From: Caulobacteraceae bacterium
GTDB taxonomy: Bacteria; Pseudomonadota; Alphaproteobacteria; Caulobacterales; Caulobacteraceae
DNA: 8,326 nucleotides
NCBI GenBank assembly: GCA_013815405.1
Contig: JACDGF010000077.1
Location: 1-8,326, forward strand
Direction: 5' to 3'
The translations under genes and the position numbers were made by a program. Below, one piece after another: positions 1 through 5,961 of this stretch. The stretch's first letter is position 1, and each line of letters starts with the position of its first letter. Below the pieces are notes generated by a model. That model was not told where the DNA came from and made no database searches. It saw only the letters and a list, made by a program, of their open reading frames with translations.

Positions 1-19
1 CACGCCGGGCGCCTTCGGC

Positions 20-790
20 TCAGCGGCGGGGCACGTCGCGGGCCCCGGGCGGCACGGCGTCGTAGATCGTGGGCGGGCGGATATTCAGTTCGGCCCGGGC
101 GGCGTCCAGGGGGCGGGCCAGGAGCGTTTCATAGTCGAGGGCCGGCAGCCAGGCGGCTCGGCGGCCGTGGGCCCAGGCCTGGGCGATCGCCCTGGCGTAG
201 GGCTGGCCGGCGCGCGGCTTTTCGAATTGCCAGGCGGCGCCGGCGGCGATGAAGGCGAAGCCCGCGTTGCGCGTCTGGCCGTGGGAAAAGGCGACCAGGC
301 ACGCCTCGCCCAGGGTGTCGGTGCCGTAGCCGGTGAGGACATGCCAGATATCGTGCACGTCGCGCAGGCGCCGGACATACCAGGCCATGGGGTGGGCCGC
401 GTCCATGTTGACGTCGGGGAGCTTGCGGCTTTCCTCGGCGAGGCCATAGGCCGAGATCGCCCGGGCGGCGACGAAATCGCGGTAGGCGGCGCCGACGCTG
501 GCGGGCGGCAGGGATTCCAACCAGGCCGTGTCGTGCAGCCGGTCGGCGAACTCGTCCCGCAGATAGGCCTGGCGCCCACCCTGCGGCGTCCGCAGCATTC
601 GGGCATAGCCCTTGGCGAAGGAGCGGCCCGAGAGGGCGCGCATGATCTCGAACACCTGGCCCGTGTCCTCCTTGTCGGCGATCAGGCGCTTGAGGCCGCG
701 GACGGCGCGGATCGGGTCGAGGCGCGGCTTGCGCGGCGTGGCGGGCTGGCGTTGGCCTTGGTCCGGGGCGAAGGTCTGGGCGATGGTCAC
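20..790 (-). CDS. coq4: Coq4-family ubiquinone biosynthesis protein
   Basis: This 256-residue protein belongs to the Coq4 family, which acts in ubiquinone biosynthesis. In mitochondria Coq4 organises the membrane-associated Q-biosynthetic complex and is linked to C1 decarboxylation/hydroxylation of the quinone ring. Bacterial homologs are assumed to act similarly. Seen directly: the family metal-binding signature HDxxHx11E is complete, with HDIWH at residues 146-150 and Glu162, followed by GYGTD. The rest is helical and soluble-looking, with no signal peptide and a basic, proline-rich N-terminus. The start chosen is GTG at 790, because GAGGAG lies 7 nt upstream of it on the minus strand. The open frame continues upstream to 1387, but that extension is antisense to the tetR gene and shows no family resemblance. 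Length is close to that of bacterial Coq4 homologs. The gene is divergent from the tetR gene at 840, which could regulate it (inference). Confidence 0.9.
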   Translation of the reverse strand: MTIAQTFAPDQGQRQPATPRKPRLDPIRAVRGLKRLIADKEDTGQVFEIMRALSGRSFAKGYARMLRTPQGGRQAYLRDEFADRLHDTAWLESLPPASVGAAYRDFVAARAISAYGLAEESRKLPDVNMDAAHPMAWYVRRLRDVHDIWHVLTGYGTDTLGEACLVAFSHGQTRNAGFAFIAAGAAWQFEKPRAGQPYARAIAQAWAHGRRAAWLPALDYETLLARPLDAARAELNIRPPTIYDAVPPGARDVPRR

Positions 791-846
791 GGCGACTCCT
801 CGAGGCGATCGATCACTACCTACATGGATGTTAATAGCGATGTCAA
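791..846. promoter_or_regulatory. Divergent coq4/tetR control region
   Basis: This short gap separates the GTG of the minus-strand Coq4 gene from the ATG of the plus-strand TetR gene. Reading the minus strand, a perfect TTGACA (-35 type) lies at 846-841, inside the first codons of tetR. About 18 bp further on is TAGGTA, a weak -10 candidate, and the coq4 Shine-Dalgarno GAGGAG lies further downstream. On the plus strand the gap contains the inverted arms ACAT/ATGT (823-826, 829-832) and a direct repeat of GATGT (827 and 839). Such symmetric or repeated elements are typical of TetR operators. No good ribosome binding site precedes the tetR ATG, so that mRNA may be leaderless. The promoter and operator assignments are inference. 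Confidence 0.4.
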
Positions 847-1454
847 CACCCGCGAATGAACCGGCCGCCAGGCTCAAGCGGCGGCGGCGCCTGCCCGAAG
901 AGGCGCGGCGCGAGGCCCTGGCCTCCGCCCGGCGGCTGCTGATCGAGGCGGGCCCCAAGGCGGTGACGCTCAACGCGGTCGGGAAACAAATCGGCGTGAC
1001 CCATGCCACCCTGATCCACCACTTCGGCTCGGCGGCCGGGCTGCAGTCGGCGCTGATGGGATCGATGATCGCCGACCTGACCGACGCCCTGGCCGAGACG
1101 GCGGTGCAGCTGCGCTCCGACGCCGGCGCGCCGCGCGCCCTGACCGATTCGGTGTTCGACGCCGCGGGTCCGGGGGGCGCCGGGCGCCTGGCGGCCTGGA
1201 TCGCCCTTTCCGGCGACCTGGAGCATCTGGAGCCGATCCGCGCCGCCGTGATCCACGTGGTCGACGCGATCCAGGAGAAGTTCTCCGACGCGGGCGAGGG
1301 GGCCCGCGACCGGGTCGCCGCGGCGGTCCTCTTCATGGCCCTGTGCGCCTTCGGCGACGCCATCATCGGCGGCCCCCTGCGCGGCATGCTGGGCCGCGAC
1401 GAGGACAGCGCCCGCGAGATCGTGGCCGGCCTTCTGCCGACGTTCTTGGCGTAG
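840..1454 (+). CDS. TetR-family transcriptional regulator (copy 1)
   Basis: This is a 204-residue TetR-type repressor. The N-terminal basic tail (RRRR at 14-17) leads into a helix-turn-helix domain. The recognition part around residues 41-65 reads as IGVTHATLIHHFGS, the typical TetR pattern of a turn followed by a Y/H-F pair. The C-terminal half (about 80-204) is the ligand-binding and dimerisation domain, rich in Ala and Leu. The inducer cannot be read from sequence. ATG 840 is preferred over an in-frame ATG at 828 because it gives a length and N-terminus matching the paralog at 2092-2715. Neither start has a clear Shine-Dalgarno. The two paralogs are about 60% identical by hand count, with 46 of 61 positions identical over the DNA-binding region, so they may recognise similar operators. 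The gene diverges from coq4 and may repress itself and coq4 from the shared gap. Confidence 0.88.
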   Translation: MSTPANEPAARLKRRRRLPEEARREALASARRLLIEAGPKAVTLNAVGKQIGVTHATLIHHFGSAAGLQSALMGSMIADLTDALAETAVQLRSDAGAPRALTDSVFDAAGPGGAGRLAAWIALSGDLEHLEPIRAAVIHVVDAIQEKFSDAGEGARDRVAAAVLFMALCAFGDAIIGGPLRGMLGRDEDSAREIVAGLLPTFLA

Positions 1455-1481
1455 GCGCCTTTCCGAGCGCGGGCGTGTCGC

Positions 1482-1506
1482 CGATAGACTCCAGGACGGT
1501 CTATCG
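1482..1506. other. Perfect inverted repeat after tetR copy 1
   Basis: CGATAGAC (1482-1489) and GTCTATCG (1499-1506) form a perfect 8-bp stem with a 9-nt loop, starting 27 nt after the tetR stop codon. A run of six T follows at 1516-1521, but 9 nt separate it from the stem, which is longer than in a classical intrinsic terminator. It could terminate tetR copy 1, serve as a regulator binding site for the downstream gene, or mark the junction where the repeat-bracketed cassette begins. The stem is seen directly; its role is inference. Confidence 0.4.
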
Positions 1507-1522
1507 TGACTGCTGTTTTTTA

Positions 1523-1546
1523 ACGCCAAGGAGCCAAGGAGCCAAG
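1523..1546 (+). repeat. Left 8-nt repeat array (3 units) with built-in RBS
   Basis: Three consecutive 8-nt units, ACGCCAAG, GAGCCAAG and GAGCCAAG, end exactly at the ATG of the GxxExxY gene. The change from AC to GA in units 2 and 3 creates AAGGAG at 1536-1541, a good Shine-Dalgarno 5 nt before the start codon. The array therefore doubles as the ribosome binding site. Positions 1523-1538 are perfectly complementary to 1941-1956 in the right array (16 bp). Confidence 0.9.
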
Positions 1547-1939
1547 ATGCTCGAGCCTGATCCCGAACAGGATCGCGTGGCCCGCCAGATCGTCGATTCC
1601 GCTTTCGCGGTTCACACCGCTCTGGGTCCCGGTTTGCTGGAGACGGTCTACGAGCAGTGCCTGAATCACGAGTTGCTATCGCGCCGACTGTCGGTTCGGC
1701 GCCAAGTTCAGCAGCCGATCAGCTACAGGGGCGTTCAGATCGACGCCGGCTTTCGGCTCGACATGGTCGTCGCCGAATGCGTCGTCGTCGAGGTCAAGGC
1801 GGTCGAGCGGCTGATAGCGGTTCACGAGGCGCAGCTTCTGACCTATCTGAAACTGTCGGGTTTCCGCCTCGGCCTGCTGATCAATTTCAACGTCCCGCTG
1901 GTGAAGCACGGCATCCGGCGCATTATCCGTCCCATCTGA
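1547..1939 (+). CDS. GxxExxY-family protein (PDDEXK-like fold predicted)
   Basis: This 130-residue protein carries the family signature GPGLLETVY at residues 27-35, with Gly29, Glu32 and Tyr35 forming GxxExxY. The family is widespread and patchily distributed, and its function is unknown. It is usually predicted to have a PD-(D/E)XK nuclease-like core. Residues consistent with that core are visible: Glu32, Asp72 in RLDM, Glu82 and Lys84 in VEVK, and Gln96 with Tyr100 in the following helix. Length is normal for the family. There is no signal peptide or membrane segment, so it is probably cytoplasmic. ATG 1547 is chosen because AAGGAG lies 5 nt upstream, formed by the repeat array, and because homologs begin close to this point. 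The gene sits alone between inverted 8-nt repeat arrays and is less GC-rich than its neighbours, which suggests acquisition as a cassette. A role in DNA or RNA cleavage, or in repeat processing, is speculation. Confidence 0.9.
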   Translation: MLEPDPEQDRVARQIVDSAFAVHTALGPGLLETVYEQCLNHELLSRRLSVRRQVQQPISYRGVQIDAGFRLDMVVAECVVVEVKAVERLIAVHEAQLLTYLKLSGFRLGLLINFNVPLVKHGIRRIIRPI

Positions 1940-1940
1940 A

Positions 1941-1964
1941 CTTGGCTCCTTGGCGTCTTGGCGT
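1941..1964 (-). repeat. Right 8-nt repeat array (3 units, inverted)
   Basis: Three units, CTTGGCTC, CTTGGCGT and CTTGGCGT, begin two bases after the TGA of the GxxExxY gene. They are the reverse complement of the left array's unit types, with the GAG-type unit innermost at both ends. Paired across the gene over the full 24 nt, the two arrays match at 22 positions. TGG and an A7 tract follow, mirroring the T6 before the left array. Confidence 0.9.
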
Positions 1965-1974
1965 TGGAAAAAAA

Positions 1975-2091
1975 TCGCGGACGCCGGGGGGGGGGGAAGA
2001 ACTCGCGCTCCGGGTCGGCCGCGACGGAATTGCATAGCCTCGCCAACCGCGCCACAGTCCCGCCGACGTAACTGGCCATAAGGGGGGGAGG
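1975..2091 (+). other. Leader of tetR copy 2 with G11 tract
   Basis: This 117-nt gap holds an uninterrupted run of 11 G (1986-1996), about 95 nt before the tetR ATG. A second run of seven G at 2082-2088 merges into the Shine-Dalgarno (GGGAGG directly before ATG 2092). No convincing -35/-10 pair is visible. The G11 run is long enough to be prone to polymerase slippage, or to be a sequencing-length error. It could change promoter spacing, but it does not lie in a coding frame. Confidence 0.5.
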
Positions 2092-2715
2092 ATGGCGCTG
2101 GAGAACGAGGCGCGGGGGGAGCGCGCCCCGACGCGGCGGCGGCGTTCGCCTGAAGAGGCCAGGGCCCAGGCGCTGGAGTGCGCCCGGCGGCTGCTGATCG
2201 AGCGCGGGCCCAAGGGCGTCACCCTCCACGCCATCGCCGCCGAGATCGGGGTGACCCACGGGGCCCTGATCCATCATTTCGGCTCGGCCGCGCGGCTGCA
2301 GTCGGCGCTGATGGGGGATCTGGTCAGGGACCTCGCCGAGGCCCTGGGAACCGCCGTCCAGCGGATCCGGTCCGACGAGAGCGCGTCGCGCGGCGTGGTC
2401 GACATCGTCTTCGACGCCTTCGACGAGGGCGGCGCGGGCCAGCTGGCGGCCTGGATCGCGCTTTCGAACAATTACGAGCACCTCGAGCCGGTGCGGGAGG
2501 CCGTCGGCGGGCTGGTCGCGGCGTTGAACCAAAAGGTCCGCGCGGCGGGCGATCCGCCGCCCCGGCACATCCCCTCGGCCCTGCTTTTCATTACCCTGTG
2601 CGCGTTCGGCGACGCCATGATCGGCGGACCCTTGCGCGACATGCTGGGGCGCGATCGGGAGTCAGTCCGGCGGGTCGCCGAACGGGTGTTCCCCAAACTA
2701 TTGACAGACCCGTGA
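2092..2715 (+). CDS. TetR-family transcriptional regulator (copy 2)
   Basis: This 207-residue TetR-type repressor is a paralog of the one at 840-1454. The basic tail has RRRR at 15-18. The helix-turn-helix lies around residues 42-66, with IGVTHGALIHHFGS as the recognition segment. The C-terminal domain (about 80-207) shares long blocks with copy 1, including GGAG.LAAWIALS and LCAFGDA.IGGPLR.MLGRD. These shared blocks in the ligand pocket region suggest related inducers as well as related operators. The start is fixed by GGGGGGGAGG immediately upstream. It lies 119 nt before, and in the same direction as, a TonB-dependent receptor gene. This is the usual position for a local regulator of an uptake system, so control of the receptor is the most likely role (inference). 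The ligand is unknown. Confidence 0.9.
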   Translation: MALENEARGERAPTRRRRSPEEARAQALECARRLLIERGPKGVTLHAIAAEIGVTHGALIHHFGSAARLQSALMGDLVRDLAEALGTAVQRIRSDESASRGVVDIVFDAFDEGGAGQLAAWIALSNNYEHLEPVREAVGGLVAALNQKVRAAGDPPPRHIPSALLFITLCAFGDAMIGGPLRDMLGRDRESVRRVAERVFPKLLTDP

Positions 2716-2729
2716 ATACCGGCAATTTG
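2701..2729 (+). promoter_or_regulatory. Possible receptor promoter (TTGACA, weak -10)
   Basis: A consensus TTGACA lies at 2701-2706, within the last codons of tetR copy 2. It is followed after 17 bp by AATTTG, a poor -10. If real, the transcript would start about 100 nt before the receptor ATG. The -35 match is exact but the -10 is weak, so the call is tentative. Confidence 0.25.
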
Positions 2730-2797
2730 CGTTCAGGCGGGCCGCCGCCGCCGCGGGGGGTCCTTTTACCCGAGGCGGCCAAGAAGAATTCGAGTGG

Positions 2798-2816
2798 AAC
2801 CCCGGGGCCAGGGGTT
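2798..2816 (+). other. GC-rich leader hairpin before receptor gene
   Basis: AACCCC (2798-2803) and GGGGTT (2811-2816) form a 6-bp stem with loop GGGGCCA, 18 nt before the receptor start codon and just upstream of its Shine-Dalgarno (AGGGGA, 2824-2829). An alternative pairing of the CCCC with the AGGGGA region could mask the ribosome binding site. The hairpin is visible; a regulatory role is inference. Confidence 0.35.
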
Positions 2817-2834
2817 CGAGGGCAGGGGAAGCGA

Positions 2835-5801
2835 ATGTCTCGGCGAATGGGTGTGAGTCTGCTGGCCGGGGCCTCCCTCGCGGCCCTGATGCTGTCCGCC
2901 GCCGGCGCCCGAGCCCAGCAGCGGGTCGCGGCCGCCGACACCTCCTCCGGCGCGACCGCGGTCGAGGAGGTGGTGGTCACCGCCCAGCGCAAGCGCGAGG
3001 CGGCCCAGACGGTGCCGATCGCCATCTCGGCCTTCTCCGCCAAGTCGCTGCAGGTGCAGAAGATCGAGGGCGGCCCCGACCTGCTCAAGGCGATCCCCAA
3101 CGTCAGCTTCACCAAGACCAATTTCAGCGGCTACAACCTCACCATCCGCGGGATCGGCACCCAGGCGATCTCCGCGGCTACCGACCCCGGCGTGTCGGTC
3201 AATTTCAACGGCACCGCCCTCATCCGCAACCGCCTCTTCGAGCAGGAATTCCTGGATGTCGAGCGGGTGGAGGTGCTGCGCGGCCCGCAGGGCACCCTCT
3301 ACGGCCGAAACGCCACGGCCGGGGCGGTGAACGTCATTTCCGCCAAGCCCACCGGTATCTTCGAAGGGGAACTGAAGGGCGAGGTCGGCACCTATGGCGA
3401 CCGCCGGGTGAGCGGCTTCCTCAACCTGCCCGTGATCGGCGACAAGCTCGATGTGCGCGTCGCCGGCTCCTGGACCAAGCGCGACGGCTTCTCCTTCAAC
3501 TCGATCACCGGCGACGCCATCGACGGGCGGGACCTCTACACCTTCCGCACCACCGTCGGCTTCAAGCCCAACGACAGAATCAAGGCCTATTTCGTCTGGG
3601 AGCACTTCAACGAGGACGACAACCGCACGCGCAGCACCAAGCAGCTGTGCACCCACGATCCGGGACTCAGCAGCATCGGCGGCCTGACCATCACCGACCC
3701 GGTGGCCCGGGCCTTCACCAGCCAGGGATGCCAGAATGCGACCCTCTATTCGCAGGACGCCTATGGCACGCCCAACGGCCTCTCCATCCCCTTCCTACTC
3801 GGCGGTTCCCTGGCCGGGCAATTGGGCTTCGCGCCCGGCCGCCATGGGCCCCTGGTCACCCTGATCAACCCGATCGACCCCTATGGGAACCTGATGCAGT
3901 CGCCCAGCCTGCGCGAGATCGCCTCGCAGTTCGATCCGGTCTATCGGGCCCGTTCCGACGTCCTGGAGTTCAACGCCGACTGGCAGATCGCCGACCACCT
4001 CACCCTGACGTCGCAGACCGCTTACAACCAGGACCATTATTTCTCCCAGGAAGACTACAACCGGTTCAACACCGTTCCTGGCATATTCAACGACAGTCAG
4101 GGCCTGAAGAGCATCCTCGGTGGCGTACCGGCGCCGAACATCACCCCCGGCGGGGTCTATTGCGATCCGCAGCTGGGCTGCTCGAGTTCGATCGTCGGCC
4201 TCGACCAATCGAGCGCCAACAGCCGGCAGTGGTCGCAAGAATTCCGCCTGTCGTCGTCGTTCGACGGCCCGCTCAACTTCAGCGTGGGCGGCAACTATCT
4301 CTACTATAAAACTCTCGAAAACTACTACGTCTTCTTCAATGTGCTCTCGGCTCTCGCCCAGGCTCGCGGCATCGGCAATTATTCCGCCGATTTGACCCAT
4401 TGCAATTCGCCTCTCACTGGGCAACAGGTTACCGTGACCCCGACCAGCAATTTCGGCTGTATCTATATCGACCCCAACCCGCTCGACAAGATCAATACCC
4501 TCGGCCACAATTACTATGTGAACATCAACCCGTATCGGGTCAGCTCCACAGCCGGGTTCGGCGAGGTCTACTACAAGCTCACTCCGAAGGTGAAATTCAC
4601 CGCCGGGTTCCGCTACACCGACGACAACAAGACCCTGACGCCGATCCCGACCCAGGTCCTGCTGTCCTCCTTCACCGGCGGGACGACGGACGGCGGCTTC
4701 CCGGTTCAGCCCGACCTCAAGCTGCACTGGGGCGCGGTCACCGGGCGCTTCGGCGTCGACTGGACGCCCGACCTGTCTTTCACCAGCCAGACTCTGATCT
4801 ACGCCTTCTACAATCGCGGCTATAAGGGCGGCGGCCAAAACCCCCCCGGCATCGGCTATGCGACCGAAGGCCCCGGCGGCGGCCCGCCCCTGATCATTCC
4901 GACCGCCTTCCCGCCCACCTTCCAGCCCGAATATGTCAACGCCTTCGAGGTGGGCGCCAAGAACACCCTCCTGGGCGGCCGGCTGGTCCTCAACGGCGAC
5001 GCCTTCTTCTACGATTACAAGGGCTATCAGGTCTCGCAGATCGAATCGAACACCGCGATCAACGAGAACTTCAACGCCCACATCTGGGGCGCGGAGCTGG
5101 AGTCGGTGTTCAACGCCACCCGTCACCTGCGTTTCAACGCCACCTTCGGCTACCAGGGCAGCCGGCTCGCCGACGGATCGAAGTCCATCGACGTGATGGA
5201 CCGCACCCAGGGCAATCCCGACTACATCGTCTTCAAGCCCAATCCCCTGGCGCCCAACAACTGCGTGGTCTCCGCCGCCTATGTCGCCTATGAGATCGAA
5301 CAGTCGCGGGCGAGCGGCCAGGGCGACCAGTCGCGGTTCCCGTCGATCTGCCCGGGGACATTCTTGAGCATCACCCCGCCGCCGCCGTTCGATCCGGCCC
5401 AGGTCTTTCCCAACGGCGGGGTCGGCTTCTTCGCCGATCTGTCGGGCCACGAACTACCCAACCAGCCCCACACCACGGTTTCGTTCGGGGCCGACTACAC
5501 ACTCGATCTTCCGGCGGGCTGGAACGCCACCCTGCACGGGGACATCTATCACCAAGCCTCCTCCTGGGCCCGGGTCTATCAGGATCCGATCGACCGGCTG
5601 AACGCCTGGACCAACATCAATCTGAGCCTGGTCGTCGCCCGCCCGGCCTCCGGCTTGCAGGTGGAGGTCTATGTCAAGAACCTGCTGAACAGCTCCCCGA
5701 TCACCGGCGCCTTCATCAACAGCGACAACACGGCGCTGACCACCAACGTCTTCACCCTCGACCCCCGCATCATCGGGGGCATCCTCACCAAGAGATTCTG
5801 A
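2835..5801 (+). CDS. TonB-dependent outer-membrane receptor
   Basis: This 988-residue protein is a TonB-dependent receptor, importing a ligand across the outer membrane with energy from TonB-ExbBD. Residues 1-28 are a signal peptide ending ARA-QQ. A TonB-box-like EEVVVTA lies at 44-50. The plug domain covers about 55-172 and includes VPIAISAFSA, the RVEVLRGPQGTLYGRNATAGAVN block at 144-166 and VISAKP. The remaining 800 or so residues have the alternating aromatic/polar pattern of a 22-strand barrel and end in Phe, the usual outer-membrane assembly signal. It is longer than many family members (700-900), with several Cys-containing stretches probably in extracellular loops. ATG 2835 is chosen for the signal peptide and for AGGGGA upstream; the open frame extends back into tetR copy 2 but that part is out of frame with the regulator. 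The plug style matches the large sphingomonad/caulobacter group, for which substrate cannot be read from sequence. The neighbouring TetR gene probably controls it. Confidence 0.95.
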   Translation: MSRRMGVSLLAGASLAALMLSAAGARAQQRVAAADTSSGATAVEEVVVTAQRKREAAQTVPIAISAFSAKSLQVQKIEGGPDLLKAIPNVSFTKTNFSGYNLTIRGIGTQAISAATDPGVSVNFNGTALIRNRLFEQEFLDVERVEVLRGPQGTLYGRNATAGAVNVISAKPTGIFEGELKGEVGTYGDRRVSGFLNLPVIGDKLDVRVAGSWTKRDGFSFNSITGDAIDGRDLYTFRTTVGFKPNDRIKAYFVWEHFNEDDNRTRSTKQLCTHDPGLSSIGGLTITDPVARAFTSQGCQNATLYSQDAYGTPNGLSIPFLLGGSLAGQLGFAPGRHGPLVTLINPIDPYGNLMQSPSLREIASQFDPVYRARSDVLEFNADWQIADHLTLTSQTAYNQDHYFSQEDYNRFNTVPGIFNDSQGLKSILGGVPAPNITPGGVYCDPQLGCSSSIVGLDQSSANSRQWSQEFRLSSSFDGPLNFSVGGNYLYYKTLENYYVFFNVLSALAQARGIGNYSADLTHCNSPLTGQQVTVTPTSNFGCIYIDPNPLDKINTLGHNYYVNINPYRVSSTAGFGEVYYKLTPKVKFTAGFRYTDDNKTLTPIPTQVLLSSFTGGTTDGGFPVQPDLKLHWGAVTGRFGVDWTPDLSFTSQTLIYAFYNRGYKGGGQNPPGIGYATEGPGGGPPLIIPTAFPPTFQPEYVNAFEVGAKNTLLGGRLVLNGDAFFYDYKGYQVSQIESNTAINENFNAHIWGAELESVFNATRHLRFNATFGYQGSRLADGSKSIDVMDRTQGNPDYIVFKPNPLAPNNCVVSAAYVAYEIEQSRASGQGDQSRFPSICPGTFLSITPPPPFDPAQVFPNGGVGFFADLSGHELPNQPHTTVSFGADYTLDLPAGWNATLHGDIYHQASSWARVYQDPIDRLNAWTNINLSLVVARPASGLQVEVYVKNLLNSSPITGAFINSDNTALTTNVFTLDPRIIGGILTKRF

Positions 5802-5842
5802 TGGTGGGGACCGCGCGAAAGTGCCGCGGAGAGCGATTCGCC

Positions 5843-5871
5843 TTGACCGCCAAACCCCCAGCCGTCACAAT
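5843..5871 (+). promoter_or_regulatory. Candidate sigma70-type promoter for secreted protein 1
   Basis: TTGACC (5843-5848) and CACAAT (5866-5871) are separated by exactly 17 bp, matching the -35 consensus at 5 of 6 positions and the -10 at 4 of 6. Transcription would begin near 5878, giving a leader of about 85 nt that contains a G7 run (5891-5897) and a hairpin at 5913-5931. It would make the secreted-protein gene independent of the receptor gene. Confidence 0.45.
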
Positions 5872-5912
5872 CGCGGCAGCCATAAAGGTTGGGGGGGCCT
5901 GCCGCCTCGCCC

Positions 5913-5931
5913 GAGACGCCCAGAGCGTCTC
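5913..5931 (+). other. Leader hairpin before secreted protein 1
   Basis: GAGACGC (5913-5919) and GCGTCTC (5925-5931) form a perfect 7-bp stem with loop CCAGA, 30 nt before the start codon. No T tract follows, so it is unlikely to be an intrinsic terminator for the receptor gene. It may stabilise a highly expressed mRNA or take part in leader regulation (inference). Confidence 0.45.
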
Positions 5932-5961
5932 TTCAGTCAGCAAACAGGAAGAAACGTCACC

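Larger units (their letters stand above)
1516..1974 (+). mobile_element. Candidate repeat-bracketed GxxExxY cassette
   Basis: This unit runs from a T6 tract (1516-1521) through three 8-nt repeat units, a single GxxExxY gene, three inverted repeat units and an A7 tract (1968-1974). Both ends therefore read TTTTTT, then AACGCCAAG going inward, on opposite strands. The left array ends on the base before the ATG, and the right array begins 2 nt after the stop codon. The gene is visibly less GC-rich (about 60% in a sampled 60-nt line) than the flanking tetR genes (about 70%), and it separates two related tetR genes. No transposase and no clear target-site duplication are visible. Calling it a mobile or transferable cassette is inference from this layout and from the gene-less array pair at 8199-8292. 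Confidence 0.45.

Noticed and set aside
791..1387. Upstream extension of the Coq4 open frame to a 455-residue protein
   Set aside because: It is antisense to the tetR gene, shows no family resemblance, and a GTG with a good Shine-Dalgarno at 790 gives the normal Coq4 length.
1523..1964. CRISPR-like array
   Set aside because: The units are 8 nt, contiguous and without spacers, and occur in inverted pairs; this is not CRISPR architecture.
1657..2037. 126-codon plus-strand open frame overlapping the GxxExxY gene
   Set aside because: It is an alternative frame of that gene with Arg-rich composition and runs through the repeat array and G11 tract.
2790..2825. tRNA T-arm-like GGGGTTCGAG
   Set aside because: The flanks do not form a T-stem and no acceptor, D or anticodon arms can be built around it.
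2178..2834. Upstream extension of the receptor frame to 1207 residues
   Set aside because: It overlaps tetR copy 2 in another frame; the signal peptide and ribosome binding site place the start at 2835.
3795..5450. 551-residue open frame on the minus strand inside the receptor gene
   Set aside because: It is the GC-rich antisense shadow of the receptor, with low-complexity Arg/Gly/Val composition and no recognisable domain.
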